A stretch of 64,000 nt of DNA from Solicola gregarius. Its GTDB lineage: Bacteria > Actinomycetota > Actinomycetes > Propionibacteriales > Nocardioidaceae. The stretch is from assembly GCF_025790165.1 (NCBI RefSeq), contig NZ_CP094970.1, positions 496,001-560,000 on the forward strand. Direction: 5' to 3'. The first letter of the stretch is position 1. Each line of letters starts with the position of its first letter. Positions 38,196 through 50,113 of this stretch are shown piece after piece. A program made the translations under genes and the position numbers. The notes under the pieces were generated by a model, which saw only the letters and a list, made by a program, of their open reading frames with translations, was not told the DNA's origin and did no database searches.

Positions 38196-38768
38196 GTGCG
38201 CATCGCCATCTTCACCGGATCCTCCGACGGCCCCGAACCCCACCGTGCCGCCGCGGCCGCTCTCGGCACCCGACTCGCCGAGTCCGGCGTCGGCGTCGTG
38301 TACGGAGGCGCGCACGTCGGCCTGATGGGAGTGCTCGCCGACGCCGCGCTCGACGCGGGTGGCGACGTCACCGGAGTGATCCCCCAGCAGCTCGTCGACT
38401 GGGAGGTGGCACACGATCGGCTGACGCGGATAGAGGTCGTCGACACGATGCACGAACGCAAGGCCCGCATGGCCGACCTCGCCGACGCGTTCGTTGCACT
38501 GCCGGGCGGCGCGGGCACGCTCGAGGAGCTGTTCGAGGTGTTCACCTGGGGCCAGCTCGGCCTGCACACGAAGCCGACCTCGCTGCTCGACGTCGACGGC
38601 TTCTACGAACCGCTGCTCGACCAGCTCCGCCGCATGGTCGAACACGGATACCTCCGCGGCCCGTTCTTGGACGCTCTCGGCGTGGTACGCGACGCCGACG
38701 AGCTGCTCGCGTACATCGCCGACTACCGGCACCCACGCAGAAAGTGGGCGGCCGCGTCCGAACGTTGA
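38196..38768 (+). CDS. LOG-family nucleotide phosphoribohydrolase (TIGR00730)
   Basis: A 190-residue Rossmann-fold protein of the LOG (Lonely Guy) family, which hydrolyses cytokinin nucleotides or similar N6-substituted AMP to the base and ribose 5-phosphate. The signature [12 protein letters not shown] and the nucleotide-binding GSSDG and [11 protein letters not shown] are present. In bacteria the true substrate is often unclear and many were formerly called lysine decarboxylases in error. It starts with GTG 48 bases after the small gene on the same strand. Confidence 0.9.
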   Translation: MRIAIFTGSSDGPEPHRAAAAALGTRLAESGVGVVYGGAHVGLMGVLADAALDAGGDVTGVIPQQLVDWEVAHDRLTRIEVVDTMHERKARMADLADAFVALPGGAGTLEELFEVFTWGQLGLHTKPTSLLDVDGFYEPLLDQLRRMVEHGYLRGPFLDALGVVRDADELLAYIADYRHPRRKWAAASER

Positions 38769-38806
38769 TCGTTCGGACGCGGCCGCCCCCTGCTCGGCTG
38801 CGCTCG

Positions 38807-40156
38807 TCAGCCCGCGAGCACCTTGTCGAGCGCAGTGAGCGCAACGCCCAGCTCATCGCGCGAGATCGAGAGCGCCGGGCGGAAGCGTACGGACCGCTCG
38901 CCGCTCGGCAGCGCCAGTACGTGCTGCTCGGTGAGTCCGCTGAGCACCGCCGCCCGAGCATCGCCGTCGGGCAGGTCGAACGCGACCATCAGGCCACGGC
39001 CGCGTACGTTGCTCACGGCCGAGTGCCGGCCGGCGAGCTCCTGAAGCTGCTCAACCAGCCATGCGCCGGTCTCGCCCGCGCGGGTCATGTAGTCGTGGCG
39101 CTCGATGATCTCGAGAAGCCGTCGGGCGCGGACCATGTCGACCAGGCCACCGCCCCACGTCGAGTTGATCCGACCCGAGACGTGGAAGACGTTGTCTGCA
39201 ACATCGTCGACGCGTCGGCCGGCCATGATGCCGCCGACCTGCACCTTCTTGGAGAACGCGACGACGTCCGGCTCGAGGCCGAGCTGCTGGTACGCCCATG
39301 GCGCCCCGGTGAAGCCGGCGCCGGTCTGCACCTCGTCGACGATGAACAGCGCGTCGTACTCGTGGCAGAGCGCCTGCATCGCCTGCAGGAACTCGGCACG
39401 CATGTGGTTGTCGCCGCCCTCGCCCTGAATCGGCTCCGCGATGAAGCAGGCGATGTCGTGCGGGTTCGCCTCGAACGCGGCGCGCGCCTGCTCGAGTGCA
39501 TGGGCCTCCGCGGCCTCGACCTCGGCCAGGTGCTCGTCGAGCGGGAAGGTGATCGCCGGGACGTCGATGCGCGGCCAGTCGAACTTCGCGAACCGGTCGG
39601 TCTTGTTCGGGTCGGTGTTGGTCAGCGACATCGTGTAGCCGGTACGACCGTGGAACGCCCGCGTCAGGTGCAGCACCTTGGTGCCCAGGTCACGCGAGCG
39701 CCCGGCGGTTTCGTTCTGCCGGCTCTTCCAGTCGAAGGCGACCTTGAGTGCGTTCTCGACCGCGAGGCCGCCGCCCTCGACGAAGAACAGGTACGGCAGT
39801 GCCGGGTCACCGAGCACGCGGTCGAACGTCTCGACGAACTCCGCGAGCTCGGAGCTGTAGATGTCGGAGTTGGCGGGCTTGTTCGCGGCGATCTTGGCCA
39901 GCTCGGCCATGAACTCCTGGTCCTCGACGAGCTCGGCGGGGTTGCAGCCGAGCGGCGAGGACGCGAAGAACGTGTACAGGTCGAGGAAGCGCTCGCCGCT
40001 CACAGCGTCGACGAGCCACGAGCCCTGCGACGCAACCGGGTCGAGCACCAGCCGGAAGCCGTCGGTCAGCATGTGCCGCGACAGGCTCTCACGCACCTCG
40101 CTCGGCTCAACCCGGGCGGACACCATCTGCGGGGCCACTACAGATTCTGCGGTCAT
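38807..40156 (-). CDS. lat: L-lysine 6-aminotransferase
   Basis: Class III PLP aminotransferase, 449 residues, that moves the epsilon-amino group of lysine to 2-oxoglutarate, giving piperideine-6-carboxylate (alpha-aminoadipate semialdehyde). SDIYSSELAEFVETF, EGGGLAVENALKVAFDWKSR and GRTGYTMSLTNTDPNKTDRF are typical of Lat proteins; the PLP lysine is in FSKKVQVGGIMAG. In mycobacteria it is raised in persistence; in cephamycin producers it feeds antibiotic synthesis, and in others lysine catabolism. No catabolic partner lies beside it. The second of two ATG codons (MSM) is chosen because GAGGAG lies six bases before it. Confidence 0.93.
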   Translation of the reverse strand: MTAESVVAPQMVSARVEPSEVRESLSRHMLTDGFRLVLDPVASQGSWLVDAVSGERFLDLYTFFASSPLGCNPAELVEDQEFMAELAKIAANKPANSDIYSSELAEFVETFDRVLGDPALPYLFFVEGGGLAVENALKVAFDWKSRQNETAGRSRDLGTKVLHLTRAFHGRTGYTMSLTNTDPNKTDRFAKFDWPRIDVPAITFPLDEHLAEVEAAEAHALEQARAAFEANPHDIACFIAEPIQGEGGDNHMRAEFLQAMQALCHEYDALFIVDEVQTGAGFTGAPWAYQQLGLEPDVVAFSKKVQVGGIMAGRRVDDVADNVFHVSGRINSTWGGGLVDMVRARRLLEIIERHDYMTRAGETGAWLVEQLQELAGRHSAVSNVRGRGLMVAFDLPDGDARAAVLSGLTEQHVLALPSGERSVRFRPALSISRDELGVALTALDKVLAG

Positions 40157-40273
40157 GCTCATCTCCTCACGAATATCATCCGGTCATATCGGCGATCTAG
40201 CCGCGATTATTCCAGCATAGCGAGGAAAGCGTGCCCCGTCACGACAGGGCAACAACGAGCTGCGCGCGCCTTC

Positions 40274-40798
40274 TCACGGGCTCTCCAGCCCGGCCCGCAG
40301 GCGCTCGAGCCCGTACTCGAACGCACGATCCACGTCGCCGCCCATCCGGAACGCGCCCGTCAGCTCCATCTGGATGAAACCGGTCATCCAGGCCGTCACG
40401 AGCCGAGCCGCCTCCAAGGCATCGGTGCCCACGAGCCGGCGCGTCGCCGAAAGGACCGGCGCTGCTGCCCGATCCAACGCCTCGCCGGGCGCGAGCGGCG
40501 TGAGCAGCAGGCGGAAGCCCTCGGGCCGCTCGTGGGCGAACGCCCGGTACGCGCGAACGACCGAGTCGAGCGTGCCGTCGGATGCAGCGAGGCGTTCGGT
40601 CAGGTCCCCGGCGGTTGCCGCGGCCACGGCCCGGAGGAGGGCATCGCGATCGCGTACGCGCTTGTACAGCGAGGGCGCCCGGACACCGACCCGCTCGGCG
40701 ACCCGCTGCATGGTGAGCGACGTCGGCCCACCCTCCTCGAGCAGGTCTCGACCGACGGAGACGATCTCCGCGAGCGAGGTGCGATTCGGCGTCGGCAT
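40274..40798 (-). CDS. TetR-family regulator with WHG-type C-terminal domain
   Basis: A 174-residue regulator. The helix-turn-helix segment TSLTMQRVAERVGVRAPSLYKRVRDRDALL (about 26-55) is typical of TetR, and the C-terminal part resembles the TetR_C WHG group (HERPEGFRLLLTPLAPG). It is divergent from the metallo-beta-lactamase-fold gene, with a perfect 18-bp palindrome and a second short inverted repeat between them, a classic arrangement for a repressor and its target. It follows lat downstream at some distance. Confidence 0.87.
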   Translation of the reverse strand: MPTPNRTSLAEIVSVGRDLLEEGGPTSLTMQRVAERVGVRAPSLYKRVRDRDALLRAVAAATAGDLTERLAASDGTLDSVVRAYRAFAHERPEGFRLLLTPLAPGEALDRAAAPVLSATRRLVGTDALEAARLVTAWMTGFIQMELTGAFRMGGDVDRAFEYGLERLRAGLESP

Positions 40799-40816
40799 GA
40801 ACCCACCCTCCGGCTA

Positions 40817-40857
40817 TTGACATTAGCCATGATGGCTACGTACGATAGCTATCGTAC
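40817..40857 (+). promoter_or_regulatory. Promoter TTGACA-N18-TACGAT overlapped by an 18-bp perfect palindrome
   Basis: TTGACA at 40817-40822 and TACGAT at 40841-40846, 18 bases apart, form a plausible promoter for the metallo-beta-lactamase-fold gene. The palindrome GTACGATAGCTATCGTAC (40840-40857) covers the minus-10 and start region. A shorter inverted repeat TAGCCA-TGA-TGGCTA at 40824-40838 lies in the spacer. Repression by the divergent TetR protein is the simplest model. Confidence 0.65.
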
Positions 40858-40883
40858 CACTGCTCAAGACCGAAGGCGCTTCC

Positions 40884-41600
40884 GTGAAGCTCGCACCGAA
40901 CCTCCACCGCATCGGCAACGACATCGTCGCCGCGTACCTCGTCGACACCCCGGACGGCATCACGCTCATCGACGCCGGGCTACCCGGTCTCTGGCGCGAC
41001 CTGCAGAAGGAACTCGCATCGCTGGAGAAGTCGCCCTCCGACATCCGGGGCCTCGTCCTCACGCACGGCGACAGTGACCACATCGGGTTCGCCGAACGGC
41101 TCCGCCGGGAGTACGACGTGCCGGTCTTCGTCCATGCCGCAGACGCCGATCGAGCGCGCACCGGCAAGAAACCCAAGGTCTCGACACCACCGATGCGCGC
41201 AGGCGCAGCGGTCGGGTTCTTCGCCTATGCGCTCCGCAAGAACGGCATCCGCACGAGGTACGTACGCGAGGTCACCGAGATGCACGATGGCGACGCGCTG
41301 GACCTTCCCGGCTCACCCACGATCATCGCAATGCCGGGCCACTCCCCCGGCAGCGTCGCCGTCCACGTCCCCGCCGTGGACGCCGTCTTCGTCGGCGACG
41401 CGCTGACGACGCGGCATGTACTCACCGGCGCCGCCGGGCCGCAGCCCGCGCCCTTCACCGACGATCCGCAGCTCGCTCTCGAGTCGCTCGACCGGCTCGC
41501 AGGCATACAGGCCTCCTGGGTGCTGCCCGGGCACGGCACGCCCTGGCAAGGCTCACCCGCCGACATCGCCGCGGCGGTCCGAGGCAGAGAAGCCCGCTAG
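40884..41600 (+). CDS. Metallo-beta-lactamase-fold hydrolase
   Basis: A 238-residue MBL-fold protein. The metal-binding motif is LTHGDSDHIG (HxDxDH-like, with Gly in the second position of the usual HxHxDH), followed by GHSPGSVAV and VFVGDALTTR and the terminal LPGHGTPW, so the full set of metal ligands is plausible although the first pair is altered. Relatives include glyoxalase II-like and lactonase enzymes; the substrate is unknown. The start is GTG with GAAGG upstream. Its stop codon overlaps that of the convergent LysE gene. Confidence 0.88.
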   Translation: MKLAPNLHRIGNDIVAAYLVDTPDGITLIDAGLPGLWRDLQKELASLEKSPSDIRGLVLTHGDSDHIGFAERLRREYDVPVFVHAADADRARTGKKPKVSTPPMRAGAAVGFFAYALRKNGIRTRYVREVTEMHDGDALDLPGSPTIIAMPGHSPGSVAVHVPAVDAVFVGDALTTRHVLTGAAGPQPAPFTDDPQLALESLDRLAGIQASWVLPGHGTPWQGSPADIAAAVRGREAR

Positions 41601-42241
41601 CTCGTCGCCGGCGAGTGGCGAGCGACCGCCAACCGGACGGCAAGCGCTCCGAGTACGCCGCCCATGACGTACCGCTGAACGCGAAGCCACAATGGCCGCG
41701 CGACCAAGAAGGTCGCGAGACCACCCGCGACGAGCACGATGACGCCGTTCACCGTCACCGCGACTCCGACCTGGATGCTGCCCAGCACCAGGCTCTGCGC
41801 TGCAACGGCGCCGCGTTCATGGTCGATGAACTGCGGCAGCAGCGACACGTACAGGATGGCGATCTTGGGGTTGAGCAGGTTGGTCACCAGCCCCATGACG
41901 AACAGCCGCCGGTTCGAGTCCGGCGCCAGCGCGGCCGGCTCGAAGGCCGAGCGCCCGCCGGGGCGGATGGCCTGCCACGCCAGGTAGAGCAGGTACGCGG
42001 CGCCGACGAGCTTCAGCACCGTGTAAGCGCCGGGCACGGCGACGAACACGGCCGACAGCCCGGCCGTCGCGGCCGCGAGGTAGACCAGGAAGCCGCACGC
42101 AACGCCGAGCAGCGAGACCAGGCCGGCCATCCGTCCTTGGATCATCGACCTCGACACGAGATAGATCATGTTCGGCCCGGGCATCAACACCAGTCCGAGC
42201 TCCACGACCGCGATGCCGATCGCCGCGTCTCGACTCACCAT
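41597..42241 (-). CDS. LysE/RhtB-family exporter
   Basis: A 214-residue membrane protein of the LysE family, exporting amino acids or related compounds. It has six predicted helices, the N-terminal VVELGLVLMPGPNMIYLVSRSM motif and the central FVMGLVTNLLNPKIAILYVSLLPQF motif. The ATG has GGAGGG nine bases upstream, and an adjacent GTG one codon earlier is equally plausible with better spacing. The stop TAG overlaps the convergent stop as the palindrome CTAG. Lysine export would suit the nearby lysine-related genes, but this is only a suggestion. Confidence 0.88.
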   Translation of the reverse strand: MVSRDAAIGIAVVELGLVLMPGPNMIYLVSRSMIQGRMAGLVSLLGVACGFLVYLAAATAGLSAVFVAVPGAYTVLKLVGAAYLLYLAWQAIRPGGRSAFEPAALAPDSNRRLFVMGLVTNLLNPKIAILYVSLLPQFIDHERGAVAAQSLVLGSIQVGVAVTVNGVIVLVAGGLATFLVARPLWLRVQRYVMGGVLGALAVRLAVARHSPATS

Positions 42242-42339
42242 CACGCCATTCCCTCCGTCGCGTCGCGTACCCCTGGACCCGTTCCAACCGGCCGGGACAC
42301 AGTGCCATTCCGCGACGCATGCGAGCGCAGCGGAGAGTG

Positions 42340-43770
42340 CTAGTGCGCGTCGGCAGAGTCCTTGCCCGGCAGGAAGGACGCGACGACAAGGGCGGCCAGC
42401 GCGGCGGCAGCACCGAGGGCCATCACCACACGGAAGCCGTCCTGCGAGGGCACGGCGACGGCACCGAGGCTGAGCGTCATCCCGGCGAGGACCGCGCCGG
42501 CCACCGCGCTCGACACCGAGGTACCGATCGAGCGCATGAGGGTGTTCAGGCTGTTGGCCGCCGCCGTCTCCGAAACCGGAACCGCTGCCATCACGAGAGC
42601 AGGCATGGCGCCGTACGCGAGTCCGATGCCGGCCCCGATGACGCACGACGCCAGCACGAGATGCCAGATCTGCGACATCAGGACGACATTCAGCGCGTAC
42701 CCACACGCGACGACGACAGCGCCCCACATCAGCGTGACCTTGGGCCCGCGGGTACGCGAGATCCGAGCCGACAACGGCGCCATCGCCATCATGACGAGGC
42801 CGGACGGCGCCATCACCAGGCCGACCGTCATCATGCCGCGCCCGAGCCCGAACCCGGTCGCTTCGGGCAGCTGGAGCAGCTGCGGGAGCACCAGCGTCAT
42901 CGCGAACATCGCGAAGCCGAACACCGCCGATGCCGCATTCGTCAGCAGGACCTGCCGCCGCGCGGCCGTACGCAGGTCGACGAGCGGCTCCGACGTACGC
43001 AGCTCCCACCACCCCCACACCAGCAGGACCGACGCGGCGGCGACGAACAGACCGGTCGTGAGCCCACTGGCCCACCCCCAGTCGGCCCCCTTCGAGATCG
43101 CGAGCAACAGGCACACGAGGGCGGCGGAGAGGCCGACGGCGCCGACGGCATCGAACCGCCCGCCCGTCCGCACCTGTGACTCGGGAACGAGGACCAGCAC
43201 GAGAACCAGCGCCAGCCCTCCGAGCACGGCAGCGGTCCAGAACAGCAGGTGCCAGTCGGCGTTCTCCGCCAGAAAGGCCGCCGCGGGCAGGCCGAGCGCC
43301 CCTCCCACGCCGAGCGAGGCACTCATCAGTGCGGTGGCCGAGCCGAGCCGCTCACGGGGCAGCTCGTCGCGCATGATGCTGATGCCGAGGGCGATCACGC
43401 CGGCGGAGAGGCCCTGGAGCGATCTGCCGACGATCATCGGCACCAGGCTGTCGCTCATCGCACCGATGACCGAGCCGACCACCAGGGCGACCAGGCTGAC
43501 CACCAGCATGCCGCGCTTGCCGTACATGTCGCCGAGGCGACCCATGGTCGGTGTCGCCACGGCCGCCGCGAGGAGCGTCGCGGTGATCGCCCACGCCGCA
43601 TCCGAGGAGGAGGCGTGCAGCAGGGAGGGCAGCTCGGGGATCAGCGGTACGACCAGGGTCTGCATCAGCGAGACGACGATGCCGGCGAACGCCAACACCG
43701 CCACGACGACGTTCGCCTGCCGGGCGGGTTGTGTCTCGGCCTCGGCGATCGTCGTCGGGGCATGCGGCAT
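42340..43770 (-). CDS. MFS multidrug-type transporter
   Basis: A 476-residue major-facilitator transporter with about fourteen predicted helices. The conserved motif A of the first loop reads GRLGDMYGKRG, and motif C-like Gly-rich segments occur later (ASLGVGGALGLPAAAFL), both typical of proton-coupled drug exporters of the DHA2 type. It is divergent from a TetR regulator, with a short inverted repeat between them, the common repressor-pump arrangement. The substrate is unknown. Confidence 0.9.
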   Translation of the reverse strand: MPHAPTTIAEAETQPARQANVVVAVLAFAGIVVSLMQTLVVPLIPELPSLLHASSSDAAWAITATLLAAAVATPTMGRLGDMYGKRGMLVVSLVALVVGSVIGAMSDSLVPMIVGRSLQGLSAGVIALGISIMRDELPRERLGSATALMSASLGVGGALGLPAAAFLAENADWHLLFWTAAVLGGLALVLVLVLVPESQVRTGGRFDAVGAVGLSAALVCLLLAISKGADWGWASGLTTGLFVAAASVLLVWGWWELRTSEPLVDLRTAARRQVLLTNAASAVFGFAMFAMTLVLPQLLQLPEATGFGLGRGMMTVGLVMAPSGLVMMAMAPLSARISRTRGPKVTLMWGAVVVACGYALNVVLMSQIWHLVLASCVIGAGIGLAYGAMPALVMAAVPVSETAAANSLNTLMRSIGTSVSSAVAGAVLAGMTLSLGAVAVPSQDGFRVVMALGAAAALAALVVASFLPGKDSADAH

Positions 43771-43806
43771 GGTGTTCTCCTGAAGGAATGGCGGGGCCCG
43801 GGATGC

Positions 43807-43826
43807 TTTAAGTCAACTGACTGAAG
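43807..43826. promoter_or_regulatory. Imperfect inverted repeat TTTAAGTCA-AC-TGACTGAAG, candidate TetR operator
   Basis: Nine-base arms with two mismatches, including a perfect AGTCA/TGACT core, in the divergent gap between the MFS transporter and the tetR gene. AT-rich for the genome. It would cover the promoter of the transporter and is the best operator candidate for the adjacent regulator. Confidence 0.5.
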
Positions 43827-43894
43827 TAGCGTGACGAATCTAGGGTACGGATCAGGTTTCGGAACACAACTTGCTGGTGAGAGGTACGACACAG

Positions 43895-44548
43895 GTGAGC
43901 GCAGCGCGGGACGGTGGCGTACGAACCGATCGGGTCAGTGCAACCCGCGGGCGGATCTTGAACACGGCCGAGCGCCTTTTCGCCGAGCGCGGCGTGTTCT
44001 CCGTGTCGAACCGACAGGTCAGCGTCGCCGCCGGCCAGGGCAACAACACCGCGGTCGGCTACCACTTCGGCGACAAGCTCGACCTCGTAAGCGCGATCGT
44101 CCGTCGGCATTTCGGGCCACTGGAGCAGCGTCGCGAGAGCCTCGTTGCCCGGGCGGGCGAATCCACCGACATCCGCGACTGGGTCGGTTGCCTGGTGCTG
44201 CCGATGACCGCGCATCTGGACGCGCTGGAGGATCCGACCTGGTTCGCCCGCTTCAACGCGCAGCTCACCACCGACCCGGCGCTTCGCGCGCTGATCGTCG
44301 AGGAGGCGTCGACGACGTCCGTACGTGAGGTCGTCGACCGTATTCGCCGCTGCTCGCCCGACCTCCCCGACGACGTACGCGCCGAGCGCCACGACATGGC
44401 CCGCAACCTCATCACGCACATCTGCGCCGAGCGCGAGCGAGCACTCGCCGACGGCACACCGAGCCGCCGCCCGACCTGGGCCGCGACCGGCGCCGGCCTG
44501 ATCGACGCGATCGTCGCGATCTGGCAGGCGCCCGTCACCGAAACCTGA
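43895..44548 (+). CDS. TetR-family regulator, probably of the divergent MFS transporter
   Basis: A 217-residue regulator with N-terminal helix-turn-helix (RILNTAERLFAERGVFSVSNRQVSVAAGQGNNTAVGYHFGDK). The GYHFGDKLDLV segment marks a TetR of the group often controlling efflux. The GTG opening VSAARDGG is taken as start; TTG and GTG codons up to eight residues upstream are alternatives. It is divergent from the MFS gene, which is the likely target, and convergent with the aldo/keto reductase gene. Confidence 0.87.
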   Translation: MSAARDGGVRTDRVSATRGRILNTAERLFAERGVFSVSNRQVSVAAGQGNNTAVGYHFGDKLDLVSAIVRRHFGPLEQRRESLVARAGESTDIRDWVGCLVLPMTAHLDALEDPTWFARFNAQLTTDPALRALIVEEASTTSVREVVDRIRRCSPDLPDDVRAERHDMARNLITHICAERERALADGTPSRRPTWAATGAGLIDAIVAIWQAPVTET

Positions 44549-44560
44549 CGGTCGCTGCGG

Positions 44561-45430
44561 TCAGGAGGCGATGCCGTCCAGCTTCGCCAGCTCGGCCGCA
44601 GGTAGTTCGAGGCCGGCACCAGCGACGTTCTCGCGAAGGTGCGCGACGGACGAGGTGCCGGGTATCAGCAGGATGTTCGGGGAACGCTGCAGCAACCACG
44701 CGAGCGCGACGGCCAGCGGCGATGCCCCGACGTTGGCGGCAACGGTGCTCAGGACCTCGGACTGCAAGGGCGAGAAGCCGCCGAGCGGAAAGTACGGGAC
44801 GTACGCGATGCCCTGCTCGTCGAGAGAGTCGATCAGGTCGTCGTCCGCGCGGTTGGCGATGTTGTAGTGGTTCTGCACGCATACAACCGGCGCGATCGAC
44901 TGCGCCTCGGCAACCTGCTCGGCATTCACCGTGGACACGCCCAGATGCCTGATCAGTCCCTCCTGCTGCAGCTCCGCGAGCGCGGTGAACGGCTCGGCGA
45001 GGGAACCCGGCGAAGGGCTGTCGAAGTCGCCGACCCGCAGGTTGACGACGTCGATCGCTTCCAACCCGAGGTGCTCGAGGTTGTCGTGCACCGCCCGTCG
45101 CAGCTGCTCGGGAGCAAGGGCCGTCGGCCAGCCACCGTCGGCGTCGCGCAACGCCCCGACCTTCGTCACGATGTGCAAGGAGTCCGGATACGGGTGCAGC
45201 GCCTCCCGGATGATCTCGTTGGTGACGTACGGGCCGTAATAGTCGCTGGTGTCGATGTGCGTGATGCCGAGGCGTACGGCCTCCCGAAGCACGGCGAGCG
45301 CCTCGTCGCGGTCGGCGGGCGGCCCGAGCACGTGGGGGCCGGCGAGCTGCATCGCCCCGTAGCCCATGCGGGTGACCGTCAGATCCTCGGCCATCGTGAA
45401 GGTGCCGCCCGGAACAGTGGTGTCGACCAT
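44561..45430 (-). CDS. Aldo/keto reductase family oxidoreductase
   Basis: A 289-residue (beta/alpha)8-barrel NADPH-dependent reductase. The catalytic aspartate and tyrosine are in HIDTSDYYGPYVTNE, the lysine in LHIVTKVG, but the fourth tetrad residue (usually histidine) falls where VVNLRVGD has Asn, as in the AKR groups that lack it. The NADPH-binding region near the C-terminus reads LLIPGTSSVAHLREN. ATG with GAGGG five bases upstream is chosen. It is divergent from kgd. The substrate is unknown. Confidence 0.9.
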   Translation of the reverse strand: MVDTTVPGGTFTMAEDLTVTRMGYGAMQLAGPHVLGPPADRDEALAVLREAVRLGITHIDTSDYYGPYVTNEIIREALHPYPDSLHIVTKVGALRDADGGWPTALAPEQLRRAVHDNLEHLGLEAIDVVNLRVGDFDSPSPGSLAEPFTALAELQQEGLIRHLGVSTVNAEQVAEAQSIAPVVCVQNHYNIANRADDDLIDSLDEQGIAYVPYFPLGGFSPLQSEVLSTVAANVGASPLAVALAWLLQRSPNILLIPGTSSVAHLRENVAGAGLELPAAELAKLDGIAS

Positions 45431-45669
45431 TTGTGCCCTCTCGCTCTCGTACGTCCGCGCTGGTCGGCGCGTTGCGACTCTAGACTCCATCGCACCATGC
45501 CACGTGTACGCCCGGACGCGGGCGATCAGGCCCGAGATCGCGGTCGACTGGGCACCGCCGGACGTGTGCCGGGTCACCCGATCCCGAGTGCGGTTCGCTG
45601 GGGCCACGGGATAGCCTGGAACCACAACTTCTCCCAGCCACACACCCAGCGGAAGAGGCGATCGAGGCC

Positions 45670-49386
<3,717 letters not shown>

Positions 49387-49395
49387 AGTAGGTAG

Positions 49396-49905
49396 GTGCC
49401 CGAGCAGCAGGACCATCCGCGCGACCCCATCTCCGAGGCGCGCCGCCAGTGGGTTGCGCACGGGTGGGGTGACGTCGCCGACGGCATGGCCGCGGTGACG
49501 TCGGTGATGCGAGCCCAGCAGATCATGCTCGCGCGCGTACACGAGGTGCTGAAGCCGTTCGACCTCACCTTCGCGCGGTACGAGCTGCTCGCGTTGCTCT
49601 CGTTCACCCGCAAGGGCGCCCTGCCGATGTCGCGGGCGAGCTCGTTGCTGCAGGTACATCCGACGAGCGTGACGAACGCCGTCGACAGGTTGGAGTCGGC
49701 CGGGCTCGTCCGCCGGCTACCGCATCCCGACGATCGCCGTGGCGTACTCGTCGAGCTGACCGCGGCCGGCCGCGCGAAGTGCAAGGCGGCGACCGGTCAG
49801 CTCAACGCGAAGGTGTTCGCGGAGCCGGGGCTGAAACCCGACGACGTCGACGCCCTCGTCTCGGTGCTCACCAACCTCCGCCGCGACGCCGGCGACTTCG
49901 ACTGA
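49396..49905 (+). CDS. MarR-family transcriptional regulator
   Basis: A 169-residue winged-helix regulator. The core reads LTFARYELLALLSFTRKGALPMSRASSLLQVHPTSVTNAVDRLESAGLVRRLPHPDDRRGVLVELTAAGRA, the usual recognition helix and beta wing of MarR proteins. The GTG start begins nine bases after the kgd stop, so it may be co-transcribed with kgd. It stands ahead of the valine-type catabolic operon, which it could control, although a 208-base gap with a long hairpin lies between. Confidence 0.88.
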   Translation: MPEQQDHPRDPISEARRQWVAHGWGDVADGMAAVTSVMRAQQIMLARVHEVLKPFDLTFARYELLALLSFTRKGALPMSRASSLLQVHPTSVTNAVDRLESAGLVRRLPHPDDRRGVLVELTAAGRAKCKAATGQLNAKVFAEPGLKPDDVDALVSVLTNLRRDAGDFD

Positions 49906-49935
49906 GCTCCGCCCGAGTCTTCGGAGTGCCGGACT

Positions 49936-49998
49936 CGCCGAGGTACGTCCTCCCGCCAATCCGCCCACCCGCTATTGGCCGGACGACGTACCTCGGCG
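49936..49998. repeat. 63-base inverted repeat with 25-bp arms between marR and the ALDH gene
   Basis: Arms of 25 bases, complementary with two mismatches, begin CGCCGAGGTACGTCC and end ACGTACCTCGGCG, around a 13-base C-rich spacer. It begins 31 bases after the marR stop. It may end the kgd-marR transcript, but the length and the perfect outer part recall a dispersed palindromic repeat. No T-run follows. Confidence 0.65.
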
Positions 49999-50113
49999 GT
50001 CTGTTACGGTCCTAGGGTTTCCAATACTTGGAAGTCCTACTATCATCGGCGACGCGGCGCAGTCGTACGCGCACGCCCACGATCCGCACGTATCCCGAGT
50101 GAGCCGAGGAGCC

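Noticed and set aside
38744-41077. A 777-codon plus-strand open frame over lat and the tetR gene
   Set aside because: It lies opposite conserved genes and has no recognisable domain. It is a composition effect.
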